Shown here one piece after another: positions 8,811 through 18,504 of a stretch of 64,000 nucleotides of DNA. The stretch's first letter is position 1. Each line of letters opens with the position of its first letter. The notes under the pieces are model-generated. The model did not search any database, was not told the origin of the DNA, and saw only the letters and a list, made by a program, of their open reading frames with translations. Source of the DNA: Burkholderia sp. Leaf177 (GTDB lineage: Bacteria > Pseudomonadota > Gammaproteobacteria > Burkholderiales > Burkholderiaceae); assembly GCF_001424345.1 (NCBI RefSeq), contig NZ_LMPF01000012.1, positions 373,662-437,661 of the forward strand. Reading direction: 5' to 3'. The translations under genes were made by a program, and so were the position numbers.

Positions 8811-9523
8811 CACGGCTCGATGCCCGCAACGAGCATATAGCCGACACCCCACACGGTCTTGATGAAGCGCGGTTTGGCGGGATCTTCCTCGACGATCTGG
8901 CGAAGCCGAAGGATCTGCACGTCGATACTGCGCCCGAGCGCTTCATGGTCGCGGCCGCGCGCCCGCGCGAGCAGATTCTCGCGGCTGACCGGCCGGTTCG
9001 GCGACGAACCCAGCGCGTGCAGCAGCAACATCTGCGCTGAGTGGATTTCGACGGGTTCGCCGCGCAGCAGCAGCGTTTGCTTCGAGACATCGAACTGATA
9101 CTCGCCGAAGCGCAGCGTCTGCGACGTCACGGTCGGCACGCCCGCGGCCATTTTCTGGCGGCGCAGCAGCGCACGGATTCGCGCGATGAGTTCATCGGGG
9201 AGAAAGGGCTTCGCGAGATAGTCGTCGGCGCCGGTTTCCAGGCCGACCACGCGGTCGACCGGATCGCCCTTCGCGGTCAGCATGAGGATGGGAAGCGTCT
9301 GCCCTTCAGCGCGCAAGCGCCGGCATAGGGTCAGGCCGTCTTCCGGTTCCATCATCAGATCGAGCACGAGTACGTCGTACGGTTCGCGCTGCAAGTAACG
9401 GTCGAGCTGCTTGCCGTCGGCGACCACGCGCACGTAGAAGCCGTGACCGGTCAGGAAGCGTTGCAGCATGTTGCGCAGCTCGGCTTCGTCGTCCAGCACG
9501 ATCACCCTGTTCACTTGCTCCAT
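8810..9523 (-). CDS. OmpR-family response regulator
   Basis: A 237-residue DNA-binding regulator. The receiver domain has acidic residues DD at 11-12, phospho-acceptor Asp55 in VLVLDLMMEP, and the conserved Lys in YLAKPFLPDEL. The C-terminal winged helix includes RGRDHEALGRSIDVQILRLR and the closing TVWGVGYML. ATG 9523 has a good GGGAGATG ribosome site. A much longer frame exists upstream but runs through the EF-hand gene in another frame and is not used. The stop overlaps the kinase start, so the pair is coupled. Confidence 0.94.
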   Translation of the reverse strand: MEQVNRVIVLDDEAELRNMLQRFLTGHGFYVRVVADGKQLDRYLQREPYDVLVLDLMMEPEDGLTLCRRLRAEGQTLPILMLTAKGDPVDRVVGLETGADDYLAKPFLPDELIARIRALLRRQKMAAGVPTVTSQTLRFGEYQFDVSKQTLLLRGEPVEIHSAQMLLLHALGSSPNRPVSRENLLARARGRDHEALGRSIDVQILRLRQIVEEDPAKPRFIKTVWGVGYMLVAGIEP

Positions 9524-9549
9524 GACGCATCTCCCATGGTCACCGGCAT

Positions 9550-9843
9550 TCAGCGCGCCATCGCTCGTTGCTTCATCACGTCTTCGATCTGCGGCAGCGT
9601 GACGTAGCCGAGCCGTTGTGTATCGATCTCGTCGAAATGCTTTGCGACCATCGGCATGCCGGCCGCCGCCTGCTCGCGTGTCAGCTTGCCATCGCCCGTG
9701 GTGTTGGCGCGGGCAAAGCGAGCCTGCAATTGCTGCGTCGCACGCTCGGCGCGCGCGGGTTCGCCAGGCGGCAGCGCCACCTGAGCGGAAGCCGTTGCCG
9801 AAACAATACACAAGACAAGAATTGCGATCATCTTTTTCATCAT
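9550..9843 (-). CDS. Small exported EF-hand-like protein
   Basis: 97 residues with a signal peptide (MMKKMIAILVLCIVSATASAQ) and two EF-hand-like loops, ANTTGDGKLTREQA and EIDTQRLGYVTLPQIE. The second loop lacks several acidic ligands, so only the first may bind calcium. Probably periplasmic. It lies 26 bp before the OmpR/EnvZ-like genes on the same strand and is likely in their operon, perhaps as a ligand-binding accessory. Two adjacent ATGs are possible starts. Confidence 0.8.
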   Translation of the reverse strand: MMKKMIAILVLCIVSATASAQVALPPGEPARAERATQQLQARFARANTTGDGKLTREQAAAGMPMVAKHFDEIDTQRLGYVTLPQIEDVMKQRAMAR

Positions 9844-9906
9844 CTGCTCCGTGGTGTAGCCGACGCTCGTGGCCGGCGGGTTTGCTTCATTGATCTGACG
9901 TGATTG

Positions 9907-10908
9907 CTACGCCCAGTGCGCCGGCACCCAGACGCGTCCGGCCCAATGGCCGGGCACCATCACCGCGGCGCGCGGCACGGGCGTTACGTACACAGGATGC
10001 GGCGGCACATACAGCGTGCGTGCCTGAGGCGCGATGAACACGAGACGCGGCGGGGGCGGAGGCGCGACATACACGACCTTGGGCGGAGGCGCGACATACA
10101 CGGCCTTCGGCGGAACCGGCGCGACATAGACAGCGGGCGGCGGCGGTGGCGGGGCAACATACGCGACCGGCGGTGTTACGACCACCGGTGGCGGCGCCGC
10201 TACAACGGCGACCGGCGGCGCGACAACAACGGGTGCGGCGCCTACCGCGACCGTCGCGCCTACTGTCGTGCCCACCGTCGTGACCGTGCTGCCAGTGGTG
10301 ACCGTGCCGCCGTGCACGACCGTCGTGCCGCCGCCTGTTGTCACCACGCCCGTGGCTACGCGTGTTGCGCTGCCGGAGTGGTAGACCGTTCCACCGTCGC
10401 TGCCGGTCACGGTGCCGGAACGCACGCAAGTGGAACCCGCGCAGTTTGTCGATGCCGAGTGACTGGTCGTGTTGCCGTTCGCGGCGGTAACCGTGCCCGA
10501 TGACGAATATTGCCCCGGCGCGTTGCGTGTCACGCTGCCCGAGGTCGTGGCGCTGTGGCCGTCGGAGCCTGTCAGGGTGCCGGTGTGGTCACACGTGCCA
10601 CCGGCGCAACTGGTGTCGCCTGAATGCTGCACCTGACGTCCGTTGGGGCCAGTGGCCGTGCCGGAATTCGAGAACTGGCCGGGCGCGGTGCGGGTCACTG
10701 AACCGGTGTTGGTGGCAATGCCGCCGTAGGGATTCTGGACGGCGCCAGCATGGGTGCACGTGCCGCCCGCGCAGGAACCGTAGTGCGCGCCGTTGTAGGT
10801 GCCATGCGGTGTGTATGCCGTACCGTGACCTGCCCACCCTGCAAAAGCGGGCGTGCTCACGGCGATAAGCAGCGAAGCAGTCGCTGCGGCGAGGTAAGGA
10901 AATTTCAT
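9907..10908 (-). CDS. Exported repeat-rich protein with Pro/Val tail
   Basis: From ATG 10908 (GGAGG ribosome site) the protein has 333 residues: signal peptide to AFAGW, then about four degenerate repeats built on the pattern CAGGTC-HTG-T-GSDG and SVTRNAPGQYSSSGT. A low-complexity tail follows, rich in VVAPP and AVYVAPPP units. Paired cysteines recur in each CxGxTC unit and may form disulfides. The composition suggests a surface or periplasmic filamentous protein; I do not recognise a family. It lies 64 bp upstream of the EF-hand gene on the same strand and may belong to the same operon. Confidence 0.8.
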   Translation of the reverse strand: MKFPYLAAATASLLIAVSTPAFAGWAGHGTAYTPHGTYNGAHYGSCAGGTCTHAGAVQNPYGGIATNTGSVTRTAPGQFSNSGTATGPNGRQVQHSGDTSCAGGTCDHTGTLTGSDGHSATTSGSVTRNAPGQYSSSGTVTAANGNTTSHSASTNCAGSTCVRSGTVTGSDGGTVYHSGSATRVATGVVTTGGGTTVVHGGTVTTGSTVTTVGTTVGATVAVGAAPVVVAPPVAVVAAPPPVVVTPPVAYVAPPPPPPAVYVAPVPPKAVYVAPPPKVVYVAPPPPPRLVFIAPQARTLYVPPHPVYVTPVPRAAVMVPGHWAGRVWVPAHWA

Positions 10909-11197
10909 GAGGGATCCTCCACGGTTCGGTTCAGTCACGCACTGCGGCGTGGCAACGGGACGAACTATAAAAGGAGTCCGCGAAATAATCGCGCTGTAAA
11001 AGATGTCGCGGTGTTACACCGCCGCGGTGACATTCGCTGCGCTTAGCGTGCGCGATCACGCACCGGATTCATGACATCCGGCGACATAGTTTTCGGATGG
11101 TTTTTCGCCGGGCACCTCACTACATTAGCGTCAGCCGACGCAGCAGCGGTCGTTTCCCATAGACCATGCGTCCCCTTTCACTCACTGACTGCTCATC

Positions 11198-12097
11198 ATG
11201 TTTTCCACTGAAAAAATCGCGCTCTTTGTGTTGTTGTTCGTCATTGGCGTCTCGCTGATAGAGGCATGCGTGCTCACCTTCAAACAGCGTGACAGCGCCA
11301 CGCCATTCGACTGGTATGAAGTGTTGATTTCACTGGCCGACCTGGCCGGCCGCAAGCTGCTCGCTTTCCTGCCGCTCTCGCTCGCGACGCCCGTTTTTGC
11401 GCTCGCCTGGGATCACCGGATTTTTACCGTCACGCTCAACAGCGCGCTGATGGTGTTCATGCTGTTTATCGGTCAGGAATTTTGCTACTACTGGTATCAC
11501 CGTGCGTCGCACCGTATCCGCTTTTTCTGGGCAACGCACGCCGTTCATCACTCGCCGAACCAGTTGACGCTTTCGTCTGCTTATCGATTGGGACTGACCG
11601 GCAAGCTGACCGGTTCGGCAATATTCTTCGCGCCCCTCGTCTGGCTCGGCGTGCGTCCGGAAATCGTGCTCGCTACGCTGAGCTTCAATCTGCTTTATCA
11701 GTTCTGGCTGCACAACACGTGGATGCCGAAACTGGGCTGGCTCGAATGGGTGTTCAACACGCCGTCCGCGCACCGGGTGCACCATGCGTCGAACGTGGAT
11801 TATCTCGATGCGAACTTCGGCGGCGTGCTCGTCATATTCGACCGGTTGTTCGGCACGTATGTCGAGGAGCGTGCCGATGAACCGTGCCGTTACGGTCTCA
11901 CCACCCCGACGCGCTCGCGCAATCCGCTGGTCGTTGAATTCGAACACTGGATCAGTCTTGCACGTGACATGGCTTCGGCGGGCAGCGTCTGGACTGCAAT
12001 CCGTTACGTGATGCTGCCGCCGGGCTGGCGCGCGGATGGTTCAGCGGAAACCACCGAAGCGCTGCGCCAGAAGCATCTGAGCACAGTGCGCGAATGA
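11198..12097 (+). CDS. Fatty acid hydroxylase/sterol desaturase family membrane protein
   Basis: Integral-membrane di-iron oxygenase-type protein, 299 residues. The histidine clusters that bind the metal are present: HRASH (101-105), HAVHH (114-118) and HRVHH (192-196), with an extra His at 172. Several hydrophobic segments surround them (residues 7-25, 55-72, 80-98, 140-170). Family members hydroxylate or desaturate lipids or sterol-like compounds; the substrate here is unknown. The gene stands alone, divergent from the repeat-rich gene and convergent with the hydrolase gene. Confidence 0.88.
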   Translation: MFSTEKIALFVLLFVIGVSLIEACVLTFKQRDSATPFDWYEVLISLADLAGRKLLAFLPLSLATPVFALAWDHRIFTVTLNSALMVFMLFIGQEFCYYWYHRASHRIRFFWATHAVHHSPNQLTLSSAYRLGLTGKLTGSAIFFAPLVWLGVRPEIVLATLSFNLLYQFWLHNTWMPKLGWLEWVFNTPSAHRVHHASNVDYLDANFGGVLVIFDRLFGTYVEERADEPCRYGLTTPTRSRNPLVVEFEHWISLARDMASAGSVWTAIRYVMLPPGWRADGSAETTEALRQKHLSTVRE

Positions 12098-12212
12098 CGC
12101 GACGCGATGGCGCCAACCGCGAACACAAAATAACGTCGACAGGCCGCGATGAGAGCGTGGCCTTGGCTGCAAGTCCCGCCGAGCGCGAAGGCCGCGGGAA
12201 AGCACGTCAGGC

Positions 12213-14162
12213 TCAAGGCGGCCAGTCTTTCGGTCGCCTTGCGCGGAACGTCCGGGGCGTCGTGTCCCTTTGCTGACGCCAGTCGCGCAATGTGTCGAGG
12301 GCAACCGAGTTGCGGATATACCGATGCCAGATGAAGCTAAGATCGAAGGCCAGGATAGCCAGCCACCAGAGATACAAGAACATCAACGCCGCCAGAACAA
12401 GCGGCCAGAGGGCCGGCGCCGTAGTCGAGCGCGCCGGATAAGCGGACACGATGGCCATCGCGATCACTGCAATCCCCGAACCCACCATCACGCGTCTTCC
12501 CCAACGCGGGCGTTGCGGCAAAAGCCAGCAGATCACCGGAATGGCGATTGCCACAGACAAGAGGAAAGCACGGCCGGAATAAGCACCAAAAGTCGATGTC
12601 ACCCAGTCCAGGTCCAAGAACGGACCCGCGAGGAAATCGCTGACTTCAGGCGGAAGCGCGAACAGGCAGAAGGTGACGCCGCAAGCGAAGATTATTGCTG
12701 CGAGCAGAAGCCATCGAAGAGACGAGCGCCGTACCAGGCGCGGCAAACGGCTTGCCACGGTTACGCTGAACAGCAGGGCCGACAGGGAAATCACGGTGCG
12801 GAAAATATCGAGCGTGCTCCATTTTCCTTGCGCCAGGAACGCGGTGGTCGCCTTGAACATGATGTACACGGCGGCGAGATGCAGGACCGCGCACAACAGG
12901 TACGGAATGGACAGGCTGATGCCACTCATGAACGGCCTGTTCCGCGGCGGTTCCACGGCAGTTTCTTCGGTGGGAGTCGCGGGGTCCGGCAAGACCACAC
13001 TGTCGAAGAAGTGCCGGAACAGATTAGAGTCCGACCAATAGTCAGTGTGTGCCTTGCCGGGAAAGGGATATCGGCTGAAACCGAAATCGTCCTTGAAACC
13101 GAACTGGAACGCGCCGCATTTCATCTCGCGCAGGTATCGCCTCGCCGTGTCCAGCTGAAAGCCGATAGGGTCCCCGAAATCGTAGTAGTTGCGCCATTTG
13201 ATGGGCTTCAGCAAGCGCAATCGCGTGGCATTGTTTTCATCTTCAAGTACCACCGGCTTGTCGGGGGCCCAGCCTTCGAAGTCAGCCGTTTCGAGGTTGT
13301 CGTCAGGCCATAGTTTGGGCCACAGCAGCAGATGTTTATCGATCGGAGAACCGATGGTCATGAACCCGCGAACGTATCTGATCCACCCATAGGTGTTTGC
13401 GCTATCAGGCGTGGAGGAAAGCGCGTCCAGCATTGCAAGAAAGCTGATGACCGTGCCTTCGCTATGCGCTATCACGTGAATTTGCGGATCGTTCGGATAG
13501 TCTGGATAGCGGGTGCGGAAATGCTCGACGATCTGACTCAGGATCTTGTGAAACCGATCCACAATTTCCTTCCGATACGACCGGAATTCGGCCACGAGCT
13601 GAACGTCGCCTATGTAATCGGTCAGGAGCGGCGCGAGATCGAACTTGAACAGGCCCGCTTTGTCGGCAACCCAGCACAGGTTTTGCATGACCGCGATCGC
13701 TTCTACGATCTCCTCGGTCACGCTTGCGGTCATGTTGAAATCAGCGTCCGAAACCTGACACGCCGTCTGACTGACTTGCCCTCTGTACAGCGCCTGCGCA
13801 CGACCGACAATTGTCTGGCCCCACGCCTTGCTCTCTTCGAGCGTGTCGCCTTTTGTCACCACTTCACGCGGCACGTCCGCCCAATAGACTTCAGCGAAGC
13901 CCACGTTCCATAGTGGATGACCTTTCTTCACATCGAGCTGGCTTACGTACACTTCTCCGCTGCTGCCGACGCTGAAAAATCCAAGTGGCATGACGGGCAA
14001 TGGCGGGGCGTTCAAAGCGCCGAATCGATGGGCCACGGTCCGGATGGTGTCGCTGCGGCGCTGATTTCCAACACCGTGGATCGCTACGATAATCTTTTCG
14101 AGCTGCCGTCCGTCTCCGTCCGGCGCTGAAAGTTCTTCTTTCATCGTGGATGCCAAGCTCAT
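12213..14162 (-). CDS. Membrane-anchored alpha/beta-hydrolase-like protein
   Basis: 649 residues in two parts. The N-terminal half has hydrolase landmarks: IIVAIHGVGNQRRSD near residue 25, which resembles an oxyanion-hole HG motif, and HVIAHSEGTVISF near residue 230, a nucleophile elbow with Ser in HSEG. The C-terminal third carries about six membrane segments (roughly residues 405-630). A lipase/esterase or lipid-modifying role at the inner membrane is likely but unproven. The gene is monocistronic, convergent with the hydroxylase-family gene. I do not know a characterised homologue. Confidence 0.75.
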   Translation of the reverse strand: MSLASTMKEELSAPDGDGRQLEKIIVAIHGVGNQRRSDTIRTVAHRFGALNAPPLPVMPLGFFSVGSSGEVYVSQLDVKKGHPLWNVGFAEVYWADVPREVVTKGDTLEESKAWGQTIVGRAQALYRGQVSQTACQVSDADFNMTASVTEEIVEAIAVMQNLCWVADKAGLFKFDLAPLLTDYIGDVQLVAEFRSYRKEIVDRFHKILSQIVEHFRTRYPDYPNDPQIHVIAHSEGTVISFLAMLDALSSTPDSANTYGWIRYVRGFMTIGSPIDKHLLLWPKLWPDDNLETADFEGWAPDKPVVLEDENNATRLRLLKPIKWRNYYDFGDPIGFQLDTARRYLREMKCGAFQFGFKDDFGFSRYPFPGKAHTDYWSDSNLFRHFFDSVVLPDPATPTEETAVEPPRNRPFMSGISLSIPYLLCAVLHLAAVYIMFKATTAFLAQGKWSTLDIFRTVISLSALLFSVTVASRLPRLVRRSSLRWLLLAAIIFACGVTFCLFALPPEVSDFLAGPFLDLDWVTSTFGAYSGRAFLLSVAIAIPVICWLLPQRPRWGRRVMVGSGIAVIAMAIVSAYPARSTTAPALWPLVLAALMFLYLWWLAILAFDLSFIWHRYIRNSVALDTLRDWRQQRDTTPRTFRARRPKDWPP

Positions 14163-14373
14163 TGTTTGTCACCGTGGCAATTATTTTTTGTATCGGCGGG
14201 TCGTACTTAGTGGAAGTAAGCGTCGCAGCCCGGCCTTAGGCGTTTCAATCGATACGGCTTGCACAGGACCTAATAAAAGACGGTTCACGCTGAAAAGTAA
14301 AGCGGTCGCGTCAGAAAAAATGTGTGCAGACTTGCGGGAGTACTTAGAGTTTCTTTTTGTATGACGATTCGTT

Positions 14374-14889
14374 TTATGGTGTTGAGTGCGCAACGCAGCC
14401 GGAAGACTGCTGCTCCATTCGGCGAAGCACCGAATGAAAAGTCTTCAGCAGATTCCCTCCCGGCATACCCGCCTCCCCGAATAGACGCCGCTGTACGTCG
14501 ATGACAACCGGCAACGCTCGACGCATGCTTTGCAAACCCGTTCTGGTGACCGTGATGTCTTTTGATCGGACGTCGGTCTCGTTTGTCGACCTGCTCACCA
14601 TTCCTTTTTGTTCGAGTGCCTTGAGCATCTGCGACAACTGCACCTTATGGATCTGGCTATGGCGGACCAACGCCGTCAAGGTGACGGCCTCGCCGTCCTG
14701 CGCCAGCCAGGCGGTGAGCGTGAGAGTTGTAAATTGCAGATGAGTCAGGTCTAGCGGAAGCAAGGCACGGTCGATCTCGCGCTGGTATTGATGGAACACT
14801 TTCCAAAGGACGAAACCTATCGCGCGGTCGGGTGCGCCCAGCGAGACGCTTTCGAAAGTCTTGCGAATTTCCGTATGCCTGTTTGTCAT
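14374..14889 (-). CDS. MarR-family transcriptional regulator
   Basis: 171 residues with a winged-helix core: LTHLQFTTLTLTAWLAQ, then recognition helix region HSQIHKVQLSQMLKALEQKGMVSR and the wing DVRSKDITVTRTG. Members usually repress neighbouring genes and release DNA when they bind an aromatic ligand. It is divergent from the dihydroxyphthalate-decarboxylase-like gene, which is the probable target. Confidence 0.85.
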   Translation of the reverse strand: MTNRHTEIRKTFESVSLGAPDRAIGFVLWKVFHQYQREIDRALLPLDLTHLQFTTLTLTAWLAQDGEAVTLTALVRHSQIHKVQLSQMLKALEQKGMVSRSTNETDVRSKDITVTRTGLQSMRRALPVVIDVQRRLFGEAGMPGGNLLKTFHSVLRRMEQQSSGCVAHSTP

Positions 14890-15017
14890 GTGACGAAACG
14901 CTCCGACGGTCGGGATTGATTGGACCTTGCATCAACGGCCGGTCAATACTATTGTAAACGCATTAACTATTTTCGTTCGGATCGTTTCTAGCGAAGCGAT
15001 TTTTTCAGGAGCGCACG

Positions 15018-16019
15018 ATGAGCCGAATGCCGCTTAACATCGCTTTTTGGAACTATGACCGCGTTCAGCCTCTTGTAAACGGCACCATCAAGATTGACGG
15101 CGTTGATCCGACCTTCCATACGGAGCGCATCGTTACCGAGATCTTCAAGGGGATGATTGCAAACCACAAGTACGACGTGTCCGAACTCGGCATGACGTAT
15201 CTTCTTCGGTCTATGGACAAACCCGATCCGGAATTTATTGGCATCCCGGTGTTCCTGAACCGTGCGTTTCGCCATTCAGCCATTTACGTCAATAACGCAA
15301 GCGGTATCGAGCGTCCTGAAGACCTCGCGGGAAAGAGGATTGGCGAGCTTGCTCTTTACGGGCACGATGCAGGCGTGATGCCTAAAGGCATCTTGTCGGA
15401 TGATTTCGGCTTCAAACCGGAAACCGCGCGATGGCTCATTGGCGCGATCGACTTTCCAATGGAGCCGGTCAGGTATGTGCAGCAGCCTCACCCAGACAAC
15501 GTGCATGTGGAATGGGCCAGCGAAGATGCAGACCTTGGGAAGATGCTGGAGGAGGGCGAGCTCGACGCGCTGATATCGGCGGACGTGCCGAAGTGCGTGC
15601 TTGACGGCTCGCCAAACGTCAGTCAGCTTTTTCCTGACCATGTGGAGATCGAGCGTGAATATTATGCTCGCACGGGAATCTTCCCCATCATGCACACGGT
15701 CGCGGTAAAGCGTGAGCTCGCCGAGAGCCGGCCTGACATCATCGAGGCAATCTACCTTGCGCTCTGCAAAGCAAAACAAATGACGGCGGAGGCGCTCGTG
15801 CAGGGGATGACGTTCAATAACATGTCGCTCATGATTCCCTGGGCAACAAATTTATTGCTGGAGAACCGCGAGGTGCTGGGCGAGGACTGGTGGCCATACG
15901 GCGTGAGTGCGAATCGTGCTGCAATCGATGCCATCTTGCGATATCACCATGAGCAAGGACTTACGTCGCGTCGATTCTCGGCGGACGAAATCTTCGTGCC
16001 GTATTTGATGAACACGTGA
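15018..16019 (+). CDS. 4,5-dihydroxyphthalate decarboxylase-like protein
   Basis: 333 residues with the periplasmic-binding-protein type II fold but no signal peptide, as in the 4,5-dihydroxyphthalate decarboxylase family. Landmarks are LNIAFWNYDRVQPLVNG at the start, YDVSELGMTYLLRSM, and the IPVFLNRAFRHSAIYVN segment. In aromatic degraders such proteins decarboxylate an aromatic diol; many homologues are annotated only by similarity, and some may bind ligands without catalysis. A MarR regulator is divergent. No other aromatic pathway gene lies next to it. Confidence 0.75.
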   Translation: MSRMPLNIAFWNYDRVQPLVNGTIKIDGVDPTFHTERIVTEIFKGMIANHKYDVSELGMTYLLRSMDKPDPEFIGIPVFLNRAFRHSAIYVNNASGIERPEDLAGKRIGELALYGHDAGVMPKGILSDDFGFKPETARWLIGAIDFPMEPVRYVQQPHPDNVHVEWASEDADLGKMLEEGELDALISADVPKCVLDGSPNVSQLFPDHVEIEREYYARTGIFPIMHTVAVKRELAESRPDIIEAIYLALCKAKQMTAEALVQGMTFNNMSLMIPWATNLLLENREVLGEDWWPYGVSANRAAIDAILRYHHEQGLTSRRFSADEIFVPYLMNT

Positions 16020-16036
16020 CGCGCTGTCGCTTCACT

Positions 16037-16960
16037 TCAATTCATCTCCGCGATGCCCCGGTCGTAGGTCGTGGCTTCTTCGACCAGCCATTCCTCGAAG
16101 GCTTCCAACTGAGGCGATTTGGTCCCCACCTGCGAGCAAGCGAGGTAGTACGCACCCGGCGTGGACACCTGCAAGTCGAACGGCGTCACCAGCCGTCCGC
16201 TGCGCAAATCGTCTTCAATCAAGGCGCGCACCGCGATCATTACGCCCAGATTGTCTATTGCGCCTTGATAGCCCAACGCGGCGTTATCGAAATCGATGTG
16301 ACCTTCGCTTTCCAGTTCCGTCATGCCCGCTTCGATCATCCAGCGCGACCAGTCCATTGGACGATTCCTCGATGAAAGCAGCGTGTGATGCGCAAGATCC
16401 TTAGGCATCCGCAACGCCGGGCCGCGCTTCAGCAACGCCGGACTGCAAACCGGCATGAGCACTTCGCCGAGCAAGCGCCTGTGGCTCGAGCTTTCTGGCG
16501 GAAACGGATGGGAATGCACGGAGACATCGATATCCTCACGGCGGAAATTTGCCGGCTCGTGCGACGTGACCACCTGAATGTCGATCTTCGGATGCAGCGA
16601 CTTGAATCGCGTGAGGCGCGGCACGAGCCAGCGCATGGCGAAAGTAGGCGGCAACTTCAGCCGCAAGACCGAACCGTCCGCTTCGTCGCGCGCCTCACGC
16701 GTGGCGTAGTCGATCTGGTCGAACACGCTGCTGAGCGCGCGAATATACGTCTCGCCCTTGCGGGTCAGTTCTATGCCGCGATGCGTACGCAGGAAGAGTT
16801 TCACTCCGAGCCAGTCCTCGAGGAGCGACACATGGCGGCTGATCGCGCCTTGTGTCACGAGGAGTTCCTTGGCGGCGCCGGTAAAACTCAGATAGCGCCC
16901 GGAGGCTTCGAAAGCGCGCAATGCATTCAGGGGAGGAAGTTTTCGTCGCATTTTTCGCAT
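16037..16960 (-). CDS. LysR-type regulator, GcvA-like
   Basis: 307 residues. The N-terminal helix-turn-helix reads LNALRAFEASGRYLSFTGAA to LLVTQGAISRHVSLLE, typical of GcvA/AmpR-like LysR proteins; the C-terminal effector domain begins at about residue 95. It is divergent from leuC with 113 bp between the two starts, and probably controls the leuCDB-MFS operon. Confidence 0.9.
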   Translation of the reverse strand: MRKMRRKLPPLNALRAFEASGRYLSFTGAAKELLVTQGAISRHVSLLEDWLGVKLFLRTHRGIELTRKGETYIRALSSVFDQIDYATREARDEADGSVLRLKLPPTFAMRWLVPRLTRFKSLHPKIDIQVVTSHEPANFRREDIDVSVHSHPFPPESSSHRRLLGEVLMPVCSPALLKRGPALRMPKDLAHHTLLSSRNRPMDWSRWMIEAGMTELESEGHIDFDNAALGYQGAIDNLGVMIAVRALIEDDLRSGRLVTPFDLQVSTPGAYYLACSQVGTKSPQLEAFEEWLVEEATTYDRGIAEMN

Positions 16961-17073
16961 GAGATTTTCTCATGCCGCCCATGATATATCGATCGTTGCG
17001 CAGGTGGCAGAACTGCCTATCATCGTCTTATAAGCGCAGAAGACAACGCGCTGAGACAGATGGAGACACCGCA

Positions 17074-18504
17074 GTGAATCAAACTCCCCCGGCGCCGAGA
17101 ACGCTGTTCGACAAGATCTGGAGTCAGCATCATGTTCTCGAGCGTGAAGACGGACAAAGCCTGCTTTACGTCGACAGCCATTTCCTGCAGGACGGATCGG
17201 CGCCCGCATTCGAAATGCTCCGCCAGCGCGGCCTGAAAGCGCACGCGCCGCAACGCGGATTCGGCACGCCCGACCATTACGTGCCCACCAACAGCCGCGA
17301 TCTCGCGAGCATAGCCGACCCCGAGAAACGGGCGATGGCGAACGCCCTGCGCGACGACACCAAAAGTCTCGGCATCACCTTCTTCGGTCTCGACGACGTG
17401 CGCCAGGGCATCGTCCATGTCGTCGCGCCGGAGCAGGGCCTGAGCCGCCCCGGCATGCTGATCGTGTGCGGCGACAGCCACACGTCCACTCACGGCGCGG
17501 TCGGCGCGCTCGCTTTCGGCATTGGCGCGACGGAAGTGGCGCATGTGCTCGCGACCCAGACTTTGTGGCAACCCAAGCCCCAGGCGATGCGCATCACGCT
17601 CGAAGGCAAACTGCCCGCTGGCGTTGGTGCGAAGGACGTGATCCTCGCGATCATCGCGAAGATCGGCGCCGGCGGCGCGACGGGCCACGTGATCGAATAT
17701 GCAGGACCGGTGATCCGGAATTTGTCGATGGAAGGCCGCTTCACCATCTGCAACATGTCGATAGAAGCAGGCGGCCGCGCCGGCATGATCGCCCCCGACG
17801 ACACCACGTTCAACTATCTTGCCGGGAAGCCATTTGCGCCCGAGGGCGCGCGCTGGGACAAGGAAGTCGCGCGCTGGCGCGGTCTCGCATCGGACGCGGG
17901 CGCGGCGTATGACAAGGAAATCACGCTCGACGTAAGCGCGCTGCAGCCCATGGTCACATGGGGCAATAGCCCGGAAGACGCGCTGCCGATCGACAGCCGC
18001 GTGCCCGATCCCGCGAACACGCCCAACGCCGACCGGCGTGCTGCAATGCAGCGCACCCTGGATTACATGGGACTTACGCCGGGCATGGCGCTCAACAGTC
18101 TGAAGATCGACCGCGCGTTCATTGGCTCGTGCACGAACGGACGGATCGAGGATCTGCAAGCGGCGGCGGCCGTGGTCAAGGGGCGCAAGGTCGCGCAGTC
18201 GGTCGAGGCGTGGGTTGTGCCGGGTTCGGGCCTCGTCAAGCAGGAAGCGGAAGCGCTCGGTCTGGACCGCATATTCAAGGACGCTGGATTCCAGTGGCGC
18301 GAAGCGGGGTGCTCCATGTGCCTCGGCACCAATGGCGACACGGTGGCACCGGGGCAACGCAGCGCCTCCACCACCAATCGCAATTTCGTTGGCCGGCAAG
18401 GTCCCGGCTCGCGAACCCATCTGATGAGTCCCGCAATGGTCGCGGCCGCGGCGCTGAGCGGCCGTCTCACCGACGTACGGCTCATGCTTGCGGAGGATCT
18501 CTGA
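17074..18504 (+). CDS. leuC: LeuC-type (iso)propylmalate dehydratase large subunit
   Basis: Large subunit of a 3-isopropylmalate dehydratase-type [4Fe-4S] hydro-lyase. GTG 17074 with a TGGAGA ribosome site gives 476 residues, the normal LeuC size. Cluster ligands are visible in IGSCTNGR and in CSMCLGTN; VCGDSHTSTHGA and DKIWSQHHV are standard active-site segments. leuD starts inside the stop codon (TGATG overlap), so both subunits are made together. No leuA is present, a LysR regulator is divergent, and an MFS transporter closes the operon. The operon may therefore serve catabolism of a branched or substituted malate rather than leucine synthesis. Confidence 0.9.
   Translation: MNQTPPAPRTLFDKIWSQHHVLEREDGQSLLYVDSHFLQDGSAPAFEMLRQRGLKAHAPQRGFGTPDHYVPTNSRDLASIADPEKRAMANALRDDTKSLGITFFGLDDVRQGIVHVVAPEQGLSRPGMLIVCGDSHTSTHGAVGALAFGIGATEVAHVLATQTLWQPKPQAMRITLEGKLPAGVGAKDVILAIIAKIGAGGATGHVIEYAGPVIRNLSMEGRFTICNMSIEAGGRAGMIAPDDTTFNYLAGKPFAPEGARWDKEVARWRGLASDAGAAYDKEITLDVSALQPMVTWGNSPEDALPIDSRVPDPANTPNADRRAAMQRTLDYMGLTPGMALNSLKIDRAFIGSCTNGRIEDLQAAAAVVKGRKVAQSVEAWVVPGSGLVKQEAEALGLDRIFKDAGFQWREAGCSMCLGTNGDTVAPGQRSASTTNRNFVGRQGPGSRTHLMSPAMVAAAALSGRLTDVRLMLAEDL

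Noticed and set aside
10995..11018. An RstA/OmpR-type box TGTAA-N14-TTACA
   Set aside because: The spacing and flanks do not match a known box well enough to call it.
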